Assembly (NCBI GenBank): GCA_040702975.1
Contig: CP159990.1
Span: 4,092,001-4,156,000 of the forward strand
Length of the DNA stretch: 64,000 nt
Direction of reading: 5' to 3'
Origin: Roseburia hominis
Lineage (GTDB): Bacteria > Bacillota > Clostridia > Lachnospirales > Lachnospiraceae
The notes beneath the pieces were generated by a model. The model did no database searches, was not told the origin of the DNA, and saw only the letters and a list, made by a program, of their open reading frames with translations. How positions within the stretch are numbered: the first letter of the stretch is position 1; each line of letters opens with the position of its first letter. This document shows positions 51,315 through 58,810 of this stretch, one piece after another. A program made the translations under genes and the position numbers.

Positions 51315-53048
51315 TTACTTAGTACGCAAATATTTATCCATCGTGCATCCACCATCAAGGTACTTTGCTGTCATACACATCTTGCAATGCACACACTTAT
51401 CTGGATCAATATAATAGTTATCACTTGAAATCGATATCGCTCCTGCTCGACAAATTGATTCACATTTCAAGCATTTTCTACAAGCATTATATTTTCGAAT
51501 CTGATAACCTACCATTCTTTGTAAGTCATCATGATCTTTTACATTCATTGTTCTCACCTTAACAGCATATTCATAACCATCTTGGCTAAACGGCTGAATT
51601 GATAAGATCGGCACATTTGTCCTCGCATCAAGAACCAGCACCTCATGCAAGAGCTTCTTTCCAAGTTCTGGTGCAACCCTTCCAAAAGGTGTAAACATTC
51701 CAATCAATTCATCATCAAATGGGCGAACCAATCGATATATCTTCGCATGATCCTCTGTTGTACAGTTTGTGAATTTTATTTTTACATCACCCGCTGCAGC
51801 AAGACCATTACCGCCCTGTCGTGCCTTCCATTTGCCTGTGTCTACATAAACCTCCGCATCTTCCTTACCAACCTTCTTTGCAAAGTCTATAAGGAAATCT
51901 CTCCATTTTTTGGATTGCTCTGGCATATATATTCTCGATAAGAACTGTGCCCTCTGGTTATTGTTTGGACAACACCAACAACCTACTCGATCATATCCAA
52001 GTCTATAAGCTTCATTGAAATCCACATCCTCAGCTAGCATATAGAGCCAGATGTCTATGTCCTTCCAAAAGAAGATTGGAGATGCAACTGTCTGCTGTTG
52101 GATTTTTACAGACTCAGCATCATCCTCAACACGATTATACTTACTTCTGCTAACAGATTCGGACTTTCTAATTCCATAAAAAGTAAGAATCTGCTGATTT
52201 CTATACAAGCTGTTTATTACACGAGTAATCGGTCCAGTCTTAAACATAGAACAGCACCAGCGCATCATTCGTGCCGGAGGTCCTATATCCTCGCAAACAT
52301 CCATAAATACCTGCTCATCATTCTTTGCAAACAAAAAGATAGCCTGTGGATGGTTCTCTCTAAACCGTTTAGCATACGCTACTGTGGATGGAAACTCTAG
52401 AGTTGTGTTTCCAAATATATGTACAAGGCTTGGATTGCTTAATGCCTTTGTTACAACATCCGCTGTAACAGTTGAATCCTTACCACCCGAAAATGAAATT
52501 ACTAATCTTTCTTCAGCAACTTTCGAAGCCGTCTTCCTTACAAAATCGAAAGATTCGTCTTTCAAATAGTTCAATCGATTTCTATTTGCTTCGATAAATG
52601 TTTTTATATGCTCATTAAAATACTCATAGGTATTTCCTGATTCATACTCTTTAAGTTTTGCAGAAATAGCATCTGTATCAGCAGTCTGGAACAAACCACT
52701 TGGAATAGAAATGCTTTTCCCATCAATATAATATCTGCTGTTAACAGACCACACTGAGCTTTGTACAAATTCATTTGGTTTTTTATCCAATAAAATCTCT
52801 AGCAACAAACGCTCTTCAGGAAATACCGGTCTTAGATCTGTTGTTAGATATTTTGTTTTCTCTCCACAAACTGGACATATTCCTTTATCAGCTTGGTTCA
52901 TTTGCTGAATAATTGGTGTCTTACAGTGCTTGCACCAATATATCTCAATAGGAAGATCTTCTACTGTTTCCTCGCCACAGACTGGGCACACTTTTTCATT
53001 TGTCTCTATATTGCAGTTACGGCACCACACTCTGTCGCTCACCTCCAA
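51315..53048 (-). CDS. PAPS-reductase-family sulfurtransferase, SspD/DndC-like
   Basis: 577 residues in three parts. N-terminal zinc ribbons have CxxC pairs at Cys9/12, 21/24, 39/42 and 58/61. The ATP pyrophosphatase/PAPS reductase core has the PP-loop RLVISFSGGKDSTVTADVV (187-192) and WCCSMFKTGPITRVI. The C-terminal ferredoxin-like module holds CRKCLKCESICRAGAIS and CVHCKMC, enough Cys for an Fe-S cluster. The family activates the DNA phosphate and inserts sulfur supplied by the desulfurase. It heads the island operon. The zinc-ribbon and ferredoxin extensions make it longer than typical DndC. Confidence 0.9.
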   Translation of the reverse strand: MEVSDRVWCRNCNIETNEKVCPVCGEETVEDLPIEIYWCKHCKTPIIQQMNQADKGICPVCGEKTKYLTTDLRPVFPEERLLLEILLDKKPNEFVQSSVWSVNSRYYIDGKSISIPSGLFQTADTDAISAKLKEYESGNTYEYFNEHIKTFIEANRNRLNYLKDESFDFVRKTASKVAEERLVISFSGGKDSTVTADVVTKALSNPSLVHIFGNTTLEFPSTVAYAKRFRENHPQAIFLFAKNDEQVFMDVCEDIGPPARMMRWCCSMFKTGPITRVINSLYRNQQILTFYGIRKSESVSRSKYNRVEDDAESVKIQQQTVASPIFFWKDIDIWLYMLAEDVDFNEAYRLGYDRVGCWCCPNNNQRAQFLSRIYMPEQSKKWRDFLIDFAKKVGKEDAEVYVDTGKWKARQGGNGLAAAGDVKIKFTNCTTEDHAKIYRLVRPFDDELIGMFTPFGRVAPELGKKLLHEVLVLDARTNVPILSIQPFSQDGYEYAVKVRTMNVKDHDDLQRMVGYQIRKYNACRKCLKCESICRAGAISISSDNYYIDPDKCVHCKMCMTAKYLDGGCTMDKYLRTK

Positions 53049-53095
53049 ACTTTCTCATCTCTAATGTATCATTTTATATGTCCCCAAATACGGAT

Positions 53096-53293
53096 TTAGT
53101 CATAGCTAATAATATCGTTCACTGTACAATTTAAATATTTACATATTTTCTCAAGGACTTTATTGGATACCGGTTGACCTTTACCCATCTTTGCTACAGT
53201 AGCCGAACTAAGACCTAATTCGTCAACCAGATCCTGCTTTTGAAGCCCTTTATCAAGTAATAATTTCCATAATCCCAAATACGAAACAGTCAT
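53096..53293 (-). CDS. Mini Xre-type regulator of the phosphorothioation island (65 aa)
   Basis: 65 residues, one HTH: YLGLWKLLLDKGLQKQDLVDELGLSSATVAKMGKGQPVSNKVLEKICKYLN. It begins MTVS, preceded by AGGAGAGACTTTACCGTT. It lies 47 bp before the sulfurtransferase gene and is the first gene of the island transcript, so it probably autoregulates and represses it. It is the same type as the 67-aa protein at 20624. A TATACT -10-like box (minus strand, about 53351-53346) lies upstream, but the -35 is weak. Confidence 0.88.
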   Translation of the reverse strand: MTVSYLGLWKLLLDKGLQKQDLVDELGLSSATVAKMGKGQPVSNKVLEKICKYLNCTVNDIISYD

Positions 53294-53510
53294 AACGGTA
53301 AAGTCTCTCCTGATAACTCGTCACAATGAGCCCATAATAAGTAAGTATATCACTAAGAGGCTTTTTTCGCTACAAAAATCTTTAGTCTTTTAAAGGTTGA
53401 TAGATTGCTTATGAAAAATGAAATTGTGGAAGCTGACTTGAAATTTTAAATTCCAGTGCAAAGTTAAATTCCACAGGGCTTTAAAATCTTTAGTATTTAT
53501 AATCTTTTTT

Positions 53511-53540
53511 TGAGTAAAAAACCTTGATATCTGTTATAAT
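53511..53540 (+). promoter_or_regulatory. Plus-strand sigma-70-like promoter before the RNA candidate
   Basis: TTGAGT (53511-53516), 18-bp spacer, TATAAT (53535-53540). It points away from the ssp operon and there is no plus-strand gene downstream, but a structured segment and T run follow. Confidence 0.5.
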
Positions 53541-53546
53541 TAACAC

Positions 53547-53680
53547 AACTTCTCAAAAAATTCTTCATTTTTGGGCATGGCAAACGGGCCACTGAGAATC
53601 AGTGTGCGAGACTGAATTCCACCGGCCACATTTTAAAAATGTGAAAAGTTTACTTCCAGTCCGACAGCAGATTTTTTTGA
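53547..53680 (+). ncRNA. Candidate small structured RNA between ssp island and IS30
   Basis: Downstream of the promoter-like sequence come hairpins CACTGA-gaa-TCAGTG (53592-53606), a GACTG/CAGTC outer pair (about 53611-53615 and 53657-53661) enclosing ACATTTT/AAATGT, then a run of seven T at about 53672-53678. The order promoter, stems and T tract is that of a 130-nt small RNA. No known RNA family was matched. A decayed element end is the main alternative. Confidence 0.4.
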
Positions 53681-53728
53681 ATAGTTGCTTTAGTGTTTAT
53701 GGCGGATCAGCTTAGGTGTCAAATTGAC

Positions 53729-54562
53729 CTAGTCAGGGTCAATCGGTCTAAGCTGAAGCGTCTTTAAGGTTTCTTTGCCAAGTGTTTCCAATGCCATACT
53801 ATACGGCGTCTTTACGCCAAGGATTTCCCGCGGTGTCGAATTGATATGGTTCACAATCAGGTTTATATCCCATTGTGTGAGAAATTCAAAACTAGTTCCT
53901 TTAGGAAGCACCATACGAAGCATGGTGTGAGCCTGTTCAAGGCTTCCTTTTTGACCGCTCTGCATGGGCTTGCAGTAATAAATGCTCGAACGTTGTATGC
54001 CATTTATACCAGTTTCTAACGCAGCCGGATTTCCGAATTCAGAGCCCCGGTCGGTCAGGATATATTCAAATGCGGAAGCGAATTCAAAGATCCCCCTGCG
54101 TTTTTCCAGACGGTCAAATACAAGGCGGACAGCACCCTCTGTACAACGGTTCATGAGAAAAGCAAGGAATAGCTTTTCTTTTGTGAAAAACATGGTTAAC
54201 AGAGTTTTCTTTGACTCTCTTGAAGAATGGACGGTATCCATCTCAACATAGGAGGAGAGGTTTAGGTTACAGAAATCACTGTATAACCTGTTGATAAAAA
54301 TAGTCCGGTTGGTGATCTGTGTTTTTTGACATTTTCTGGGCTTGAAACTAACTTTCCGTTTTAGGTCCATGTTCCGCGCAGTGAATAGTCCCTTATCCAG
54401 ATAAGAATACATGGTGCGGACAGACATATCTAATTCGGGATGATCGATCAAAATGTGATAAGGTGACTGTCCCTGTTCGATTAATGGAGAAATAATCTTA
54501 TCCTTTTGATGCAGTTCCCGTTTAGTCATGTTGATTCCAGCTCTGGAATCCCGGATAAGCAA
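53729..54562 (-). pseudogene. IS30-family transposase, N-terminally truncated
   Basis: The frame covers about 277 residues from RDSRAGINMTKRELHQKDKI to the end, TLQLRPIDPD. It includes the rve-like core: YVEMDTVHSSRESKKTLLTM (first Asp), YILTDRGSEFGNPAALE (second Asp) and GSLEQAHTMLRMVLPKG (Glu). IS30 transposases normally have a further 100 or so residues with an HTH before the SRxGI motif, and these are missing. The gene stops abruptly at about 54575, right where the thiamine promoter begins, so truncation and the island border coincide. Confidence 0.88.
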
Positions 54563-54581
54563 CCTATCATAAAGAAAAATG

Positions 54582-54610
54582 TTGACATAATTTTCTAACT
54601 ACTCTATACT
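54582..54610 (+). promoter_or_regulatory. Sigma-70 promoter of the thiamine operon
   Basis: TTGACA (54582-54587), 17-bp spacer, TATACT (54605-54610), with transcription expected to start just before the TPP riboswitch. It lies about 20 bp from the truncated IS30 gene. Confidence 0.9.
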
Positions 54611-54628
54611 TATCCTTGTAAATTAAAT

Positions 54629-54715
54629 CCCCCGGGGAGCTTATGACTAGGCTGAGAGGAAGTACAGAACTTCGACCCGCATACCTGATTTGGATAATGC
54701 CAACGTAGGAACACT
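54629..54715 (+). promoter_or_regulatory. TPP (THI-element) riboswitch
   Basis: The aptamer core is unmistakable: GGGGAGC, then the THI box GGCTGAGAGG, CGACCC, ACCTGATTTGGATAATGCC and AACGTAGGAA. It binds thiamine pyrophosphate and switches off the thiS-thiE operon when TPP is plentiful, most likely through the terminator that follows. Confidence 0.97.
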
Positions 54716-54735
54716 CAAACACCGATGAAAATTCC

Positions 54736-54768
54736 GGGAGATGCTGCCTGCACCTCCCATTTTTTATT
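54736..54768 (+). terminator. Riboswitch-controlled terminator
   Basis: GGGAG (54736-54740) pairs with CTCCC (54754-54758), with inner GC pairs, and is followed by ATTTTTTATTTT. Its position 20 bp after the aptamer marks it as the expression platform. Confidence 0.85.
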
Positions 54769-54901
54769 TTCACTTCCGAATCAGTCCATTGTCCCAGACC
54801 GCTCGGGCAATGTTTCATTAATTTACGCCACGATACAACTAAACACAGGAACAGTTGAGATTGAACTACATTTCGCCTGATATAAACCAGGAGTTCATGA
54901 A

Positions 54902-54946
54902 GGGGTGCACCACCACGGGTACATTTCTTTGTGTACTCCTTTTTTA
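54902..54946 (+). terminator. Second leader terminator in the thi operon
   Basis: GGGGTGCAC (54902-54910) can pair along all nine positions, two as G-U, with GTGTACTCC (54931-54939) and is followed by TTTTTTATTTC. A shorter GTACA/TGTAC hairpin inside it is a possible competitor. The 135 bp between the two terminators carry no gene. It could be a second attenuator or the end of a short leader transcript. Confidence 0.7.
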
Positions 54947-55166
54947 TTTCATATAAATGTGTGCCACATTTTCCCATAAAACAAAACGCACTACACGCGT
55001 GTGGAATATGCAAAGATGTATTCCATTTCATTGAAATGGATACGCCGTCTACCTCCTAAGTGCCCGAACACTCATCATTTCCCACTTCCGAGGCTACCGC
55101 GTTCCACTGCAGCTTTCACTTCTCTCTCCCCTGTTCCTCCCCACATCTCAGAAAGGAGACAAGCCC

Positions 55167-55370
55167 ATGATCCATCTTACCGTAAACGGCTCCCCCATCC
55201 AACTGGAGGCGCCCACAACCGTAACGGACTACCTGACCGCCCATGGTTACGCTCTCACAAGGATTGCAGTAGAACTAAACGGAGCCATACTTTCCAAAGC
55301 AAATTACGCTACGACCTTCCTCACCGAAGCCGACACAATGGAAGTAGTGACCTTCGTAGGAGGCGGCTAA
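55167..55370 (+). CDS. thiS: Sulfur carrier protein ThiS
   Basis: 67 residues with the ubiquitin-like ThiS fold: MIHLTVNGSPIQLEAPTTVTDYL and the C-terminal VVTFVGGG, where the Gly-Gly tail is adenylated by ThiF and converted to a thiocarboxylate that gives the thiazole sulfur. The ATG follows AAAGGAGACAAGCCC. It is the first gene after the TPP-controlled leader. The end is immediately followed by thiF. Confidence 0.95.
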   Translation: MIHLTVNGSPIQLEAPTTVTDYLTAHGYALTRIAVELNGAILSKANYATTFLTEADTMEVVTFVGGG

Positions 55371-55373
55371 CCC

Positions 55374-56012
55374 ATGAACGTATTTACGAAATCCGAAATT
55401 TACGAAGCGCTGAGCGCCCGCCACTCTCCCGAGACCCAGGCCCTTCTTACCGACGCCCGCGTCGCCATTGCGGGACTTGGAGGGCTCGGCTCCAACGTGG
55501 CCTTCTTGCTGGCGCGCATCGGTGTCGGTCATCTTCATCTCATCGATTTCGATGCCGTGGACCTGACCAACTTAAACCGCCAGCAATACTTTATGGAACA
55601 TGCCGGCCTCCCCAAGCCTGAAGCCCTGAAATCGGAACTTTTGCACATCAATCCTTACCTGGATATCCGCACCGACTTCGTCAAGGTGACTGAAGAAAAC
55701 CTGCAGGAACTCTTTTCCGACGACGACATCATTTGTGAGGCCTTCGATGCCCCGGAAGCCAAATCCATGCTAGCAAATGGCATACTGGAGCATTTTCCGG
55801 ACAAGAAGCTCATATCCGCTTCTGGAATGGCCGGATATGAAAGCAGTAACCTTATTCATACCCGCCGAGTTACCCGTAACTTCTACCTTTGCGGCGATGA
55901 AGTCACGGAAGCGACGTATGGCAATGGGCTCATGGCGCCAAGAGTGGCCATTTGCGCCGCCCATGAAGCAAACATGATTACACGCATAATCCTTGGTCAG
56001 GAAGATGTATAG
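55374..56012 (+). CDS. thiF: ThiS adenylyltransferase ThiF
   Basis: 212 residues of the E1/MoeB family: nucleotide loop [23 protein letters not shown], then [17 protein letters not shown] with the Arg and Gln for adenylation. It activates the ThiS C-terminus with ATP. It lacks the CxxC zinc motifs of the long forms, as is usual for clostridial ThiF next to thiS. The start is 3 bp after the thiS stop. Confidence 0.95.
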   Translation: MNVFTKSEIYEALSARHSPETQALLTDARVAIAGLGGLGSNVAFLLARIGVGHLHLIDFDAVDLTNLNRQQYFMEHAGLPKPEALKSELLHINPYLDIRTDFVKVTEENLQELFSDDDIICEAFDAPEAKSMLANGILEHFPDKKLISASGMAGYESSNLIHTRRVTRNFYLCGDEVTEATYGNGLMAPRVAICAAHEANMITRIILGQEDV

Positions 56013-56095
56013 AAAACGGCAATTTCCGCAATGATGAAACAGCAGAAAATAGCAACTATTTCCAAACCACTCACAAAGAAAGAAGGTACAAACTC

Positions 56096-56872
56096 ATGAC
56101 ACCAACAACCGACAAATTCCTCTTAGGAAACCACGAATTCACCTCCCGTTTCATTCTCGGCTCCGGCAAGTTTTCCCTCGACCTGGTAAAAGCCTGCATC
56201 GAAAAGGCCGGGGCCCAGATTATCACCCTTGCCCTGCGCCGTGCAAATGAAGGAGGCCTTGCCAATATCCTGGACTATATTCCGGACACCGTAATCCTCC
56301 TCCCCAACACCTCCGGCGCAAGAAACGCCGAGGAGGCTGTCCGCATCGCCCGCCTTTCCCGCGAGGTATGCGGCAGTGATTTTGTGAAAATTGAAGTCAT
56401 CCATGACTCCAAATATCTCCTCCCGGACAACTACGAGACCATCAAGGCAACCGAAGTGCTCGCTAAGGAAGGCTTCGTGGTCATGCCTTACATGTACCCG
56501 GATTTGAACGCCGCCCGTGACCTTGCAAATGCAGGTGCCGCCTGCATCATGCCCCTCGGCTCCCCAATCGGCTCCAACAAGGGAATCTGCACCAAGGACT
56601 TCATTCAGATTCTGATCGACGAAATCGACCTGCCCATCATCGTAGATGCCGGAATCGGTCGTCCATCCCAGGCATGCGAGGCGATGGAAATGGGTGCTGC
56701 CGCCGTCATGGCAAACACTGCCATCGCCACCGCGGGAGATATCCCGGCTATGGCGGAAGCATTTAAGAAAGCCATCGAAGCCGGAAGAAGCGCCTACTTA
56801 TCCGGCCTTGGACGAACCCTGGAAAAAGGTGCCAGCGCCTCCTCTCCGCTGACGGGATACATACAAGATTAG
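56096..56872 (+). CDS. thiG: Thiazole synthase ThiG
   Basis: 258 residues. A TIM-barrel enzyme with [21 protein letters not shown] at the front. It continues with [34 protein letters not shown] and [32 protein letters not shown], which form the phosphate-binding end. It condenses 1-deoxyxylulose-5-phosphate, dehydroglycine and ThiS-thiocarboxylate into thiazole phosphate. The usual family catalytic Lys lies near LALRRAN. The ATG follows AAGAAAGAAGG. A gap of 83 bp to thiF is the largest in the operon. Confidence 0.96.
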   Translation: MTPTTDKFLLGNHEFTSRFILGSGKFSLDLVKACIEKAGAQIITLALRRANEGGLANILDYIPDTVILLPNTSGARNAEEAVRIARLSREVCGSDFVKIEVIHDSKYLLPDNYETIKATEVLAKEGFVVMPYMYPDLNAARDLANAGAACIMPLGSPIGSNKGICTKDFIQILIDEIDLPIIVDAGIGRPSQACEAMEMGAAAVMANTAIATAGDIPAMAEAFKKAIEAGRSAYLSGLGRTLEKGASASSPLTGYIQD

Positions 56873-56884
56873 GAGGAGCACCAC

Positions 56885-58099
56885 ATGGAAAAACAGCATT
56901 TGAACGAAAGTATCTTAAACGAAGAAATTCTGGAAGATTTGAAACAGAACCGAATCGACCACATGACCTACCTTCCCGGTATGGAAGTTCTAAAGTCCGA
57001 CATCATGAACCGGGTCATTGAAGCCACAGCGCATTATGATTACGACAGCTATACAGCAGACGACGTGCGATGCGCCCTCGCCCACGATAACCGATCGCCG
57101 GAGGATTTCGCCGCTCTTCTCTCCCCCGCCGCCCTCCCATATCTGGAGGAAATCGCACAGGCAGCCCAGAGAGAAACGCGCAAACATTTCGGCAACAGCA
57201 TCAATATGTTCACGCCGCTCTACATCGCCAACTACTGCGAAAACTACTGCATTTACTGCGGCTTCAACTGCCACAACAAGATCAACCGGGCAAAACTGAC
57301 TCCTGCACAGATTGAGTTGGAAATGGAAGCCATCGCCAGGACCGGACTTCAGGAAATCTTGATTCTGACCGGGGAGAGCCGCGCAAAATCGGATGTGAAA
57401 TATATTGGGGAAGCGTGTAAGATCGCAAGAAACTATTTTAAAGTCATTGGGCTGGAAGTCTACCCGATGAATGCAGACGAATACGCCTACCTTCATGAAT
57501 GCGGTGCCGACTATGTCACCGTTTTCCAGGAGACTTACAATTCCGACAAGTACGAATCGCTTCATCTTGCCGGGCACAAACGGATTTTCCCGTACCGGGT
57601 AAATGCGCAGGAGCGGGCGATCATCGGCGGTATGCGCGGAGTCGGCTTCGGCGCCCTCTTAGGGTTGGACGATTTCCGCAAAGACGCATTTGCCACTGGG
57701 TATCATGCGTACCTTCTGCAGCGGAAATACCCCCACGCCGAGATTGCATTTTCCTGTCCCCGTCTCCGTCCGATCATCAACAATGACAGGATTAATCCGA
57801 TGGATGTCCATGAACGGCAGCTTCTGCAGGTCGTATGTGCTTACCGCCTGTTCATGCCGTTTGCAAGTATTACTATTTCCACGAGAGAATGCGCCCGTGT
57901 GCGTGACAATATGGTAAAAATCGCCGCCACCAAGATTTCTGCGGGAGTCAGCACCGGAATCGGAGGACATGTAGATGAAATTGAAGAAAAAGGAGACGAC
58001 CAGTTCGAGATTTCCGACGAAAGGACGGTAGACGAGGTCTTCCACGCCCTTTTGGAGCAGAACCTCCAGCCGGTCATGAATGATTATGTGTACGTATAA
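56885..58099 (+). CDS. thiH: 2-iminoacetate synthase ThiH (radical SAM)
   Basis: 404 residues with the radical-SAM triplet CENYCIYCGF (CxxxCxxC), preceded by NSINMFTPLYIANY. Later come LILTGESRAKSDVKYI and TVFQETYNSDKYESLHLAGHKRIFPYR, plus a BATS-like C-terminus with STRECARVRDNMVKIAATKISAGVSTGIGGH. It cleaves tyrosine to dehydroglycine for ThiG, so it is the anaerobic route. The start is 12 bp after thiG and follows AGGAGGAGCACC. Its end overlaps thiE by 20 bp. Confidence 0.96.
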   Translation: MEKQHLNESILNEEILEDLKQNRIDHMTYLPGMEVLKSDIMNRVIEATAHYDYDSYTADDVRCALAHDNRSPEDFAALLSPAALPYLEEIAQAAQRETRKHFGNSINMFTPLYIANYCENYCIYCGFNCHNKINRAKLTPAQIELEMEAIARTGLQEILILTGESRAKSDVKYIGEACKIARNYFKVIGLEVYPMNADEYAYLHECGADYVTVFQETYNSDKYESLHLAGHKRIFPYRVNAQERAIIGGMRGVGFGALLGLDDFRKDAFATGYHAYLLQRKYPHAEIAFSCPRLRPIINNDRINPMDVHERQLLQVVCAYRLFMPFASITISTRECARVRDNMVKIAATKISAGVSTGIGGHVDEIEEKGDDQFEISDERTVDEVFHALLEQNLQPVMNDYVYV

Positions 58100-58757
58100 A
58101 AATAGAATCGAAGGTTCCGCACCTGCAACCGGCTCCACGGGGAAATTTCCCCATATAACAATTTCCGAATATCCTGATGACATTTTTCAAAATATCATCG
58201 CCGTCACAAACCGCCGCCTCGCTGCCCGGCCCCTGCCGGAGCAGGTGGAGAGAGTCTGCCGGTATCACCCCAAGGCCGTGATACTGCGCGAGAAGGATTT
58301 ATCCGAGACTGAATATACCGCTTTGGCACAGGAAATTATGGAAATCTGTAAGAAATATGATGTACCTTGTATCCTCCATACGTATTTAAACACAGCAAAG
58401 GAACTCGGCTGTCCGGCCATTCATCTGCCATTGCCGTTATTGCGGAAATATGCGGACCGTTCCGGCCCCGCCATTTCCACACTGACTACAATTGGCGTTT
58501 CCGTTCACTCTGCCCGGGAAGCTCTGGAAGCCGAGCTCCTTGGCGCTGCCTACCTCACTGCCGGACACATTTACGCTACCGACTGCAAAAAAGGAATCCC
58601 GCCCAGCGGGACGGGATTCCTACGCAAAGTCTGCCAAAGTGTATCGATTCCGGTCTACGCGATCGGCGGGATCAAACCGGACCCTCGGCAGATATCGGAA
58701 ATTATTTCCTGCGGCGCGTCCGGAGGGTGCATCATGTCAGGTATGATGACGCTGTAA
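58080..58757 (+). CDS. thiE: Thiamine phosphate synthase-like protein ThiE/TenI
   Basis: 225 residues. A barrel with IIAVTNRRLAARPLPEQ, YHPKAVILREKDLSETEY, YLTAGHIYATDCKKGIPPSGTGFL and IPVYAIGGIKPDPRQISEIISCGASGGCIMSGMM, the phosphate-binding Gly-rich end. ThiE joins thiazole phosphate and hydroxymethylpyrimidine pyrophosphate; TenI-like paralogues aromatise the thiazole. Usual family residues HLPLPLL stand in for HLGQ, so TenI activity is possible. The first 20 residues are extra. An ATG at 58086 is an alternative start. Confidence 0.85.
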   Translation: MIMCTYKNRIEGSAPATGSTGKFPHITISEYPDDIFQNIIAVTNRRLAARPLPEQVERVCRYHPKAVILREKDLSETEYTALAQEIMEICKKYDVPCILHTYLNTAKELGCPAIHLPLPLLRKYADRSGPAISTLTTIGVSVHSAREALEAELLGAAYLTAGHIYATDCKKGIPPSGTGFLRKVCQSVSIPVYAIGGIKPDPRQISEIISCGASGGCIMSGMMTL

Positions 58758-58768
58758 ACAGCATATAG

Positions 58769-58800
58769 AAAAAAGATGGCTAGCCCCAGCCATCTTTTTT
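58769..58800. terminator. Bidirectional terminator between thiE and jetC
   Basis: AAAAAAGATGGCT and AGCCATCTTTTTT form a perfect stem with a 6-base loop between the convergent stops of thiE (58757) and jetC (58811). It acts in both directions. Confidence 0.95.
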
Positions 58801-58810
58801 CTATCACTTC

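Noticed and set aside
53575..53670. Possible c-di-GMP or cobalamin riboswitch (GGCAAAC and GCCACTG motifs)
   Set aside because: Only isolated words match. The tetraloop receptor, second stem and spacing of those riboswitches are absent, so I kept only an unnamed RNA candidate.
54781..54946. T-box leader in front of thiS
   Set aside because: The region GGGGTGCACCACCACGG resembles a T-box, but the UGGN tRNA-end site is not intact and there is no room for a specifier stem.
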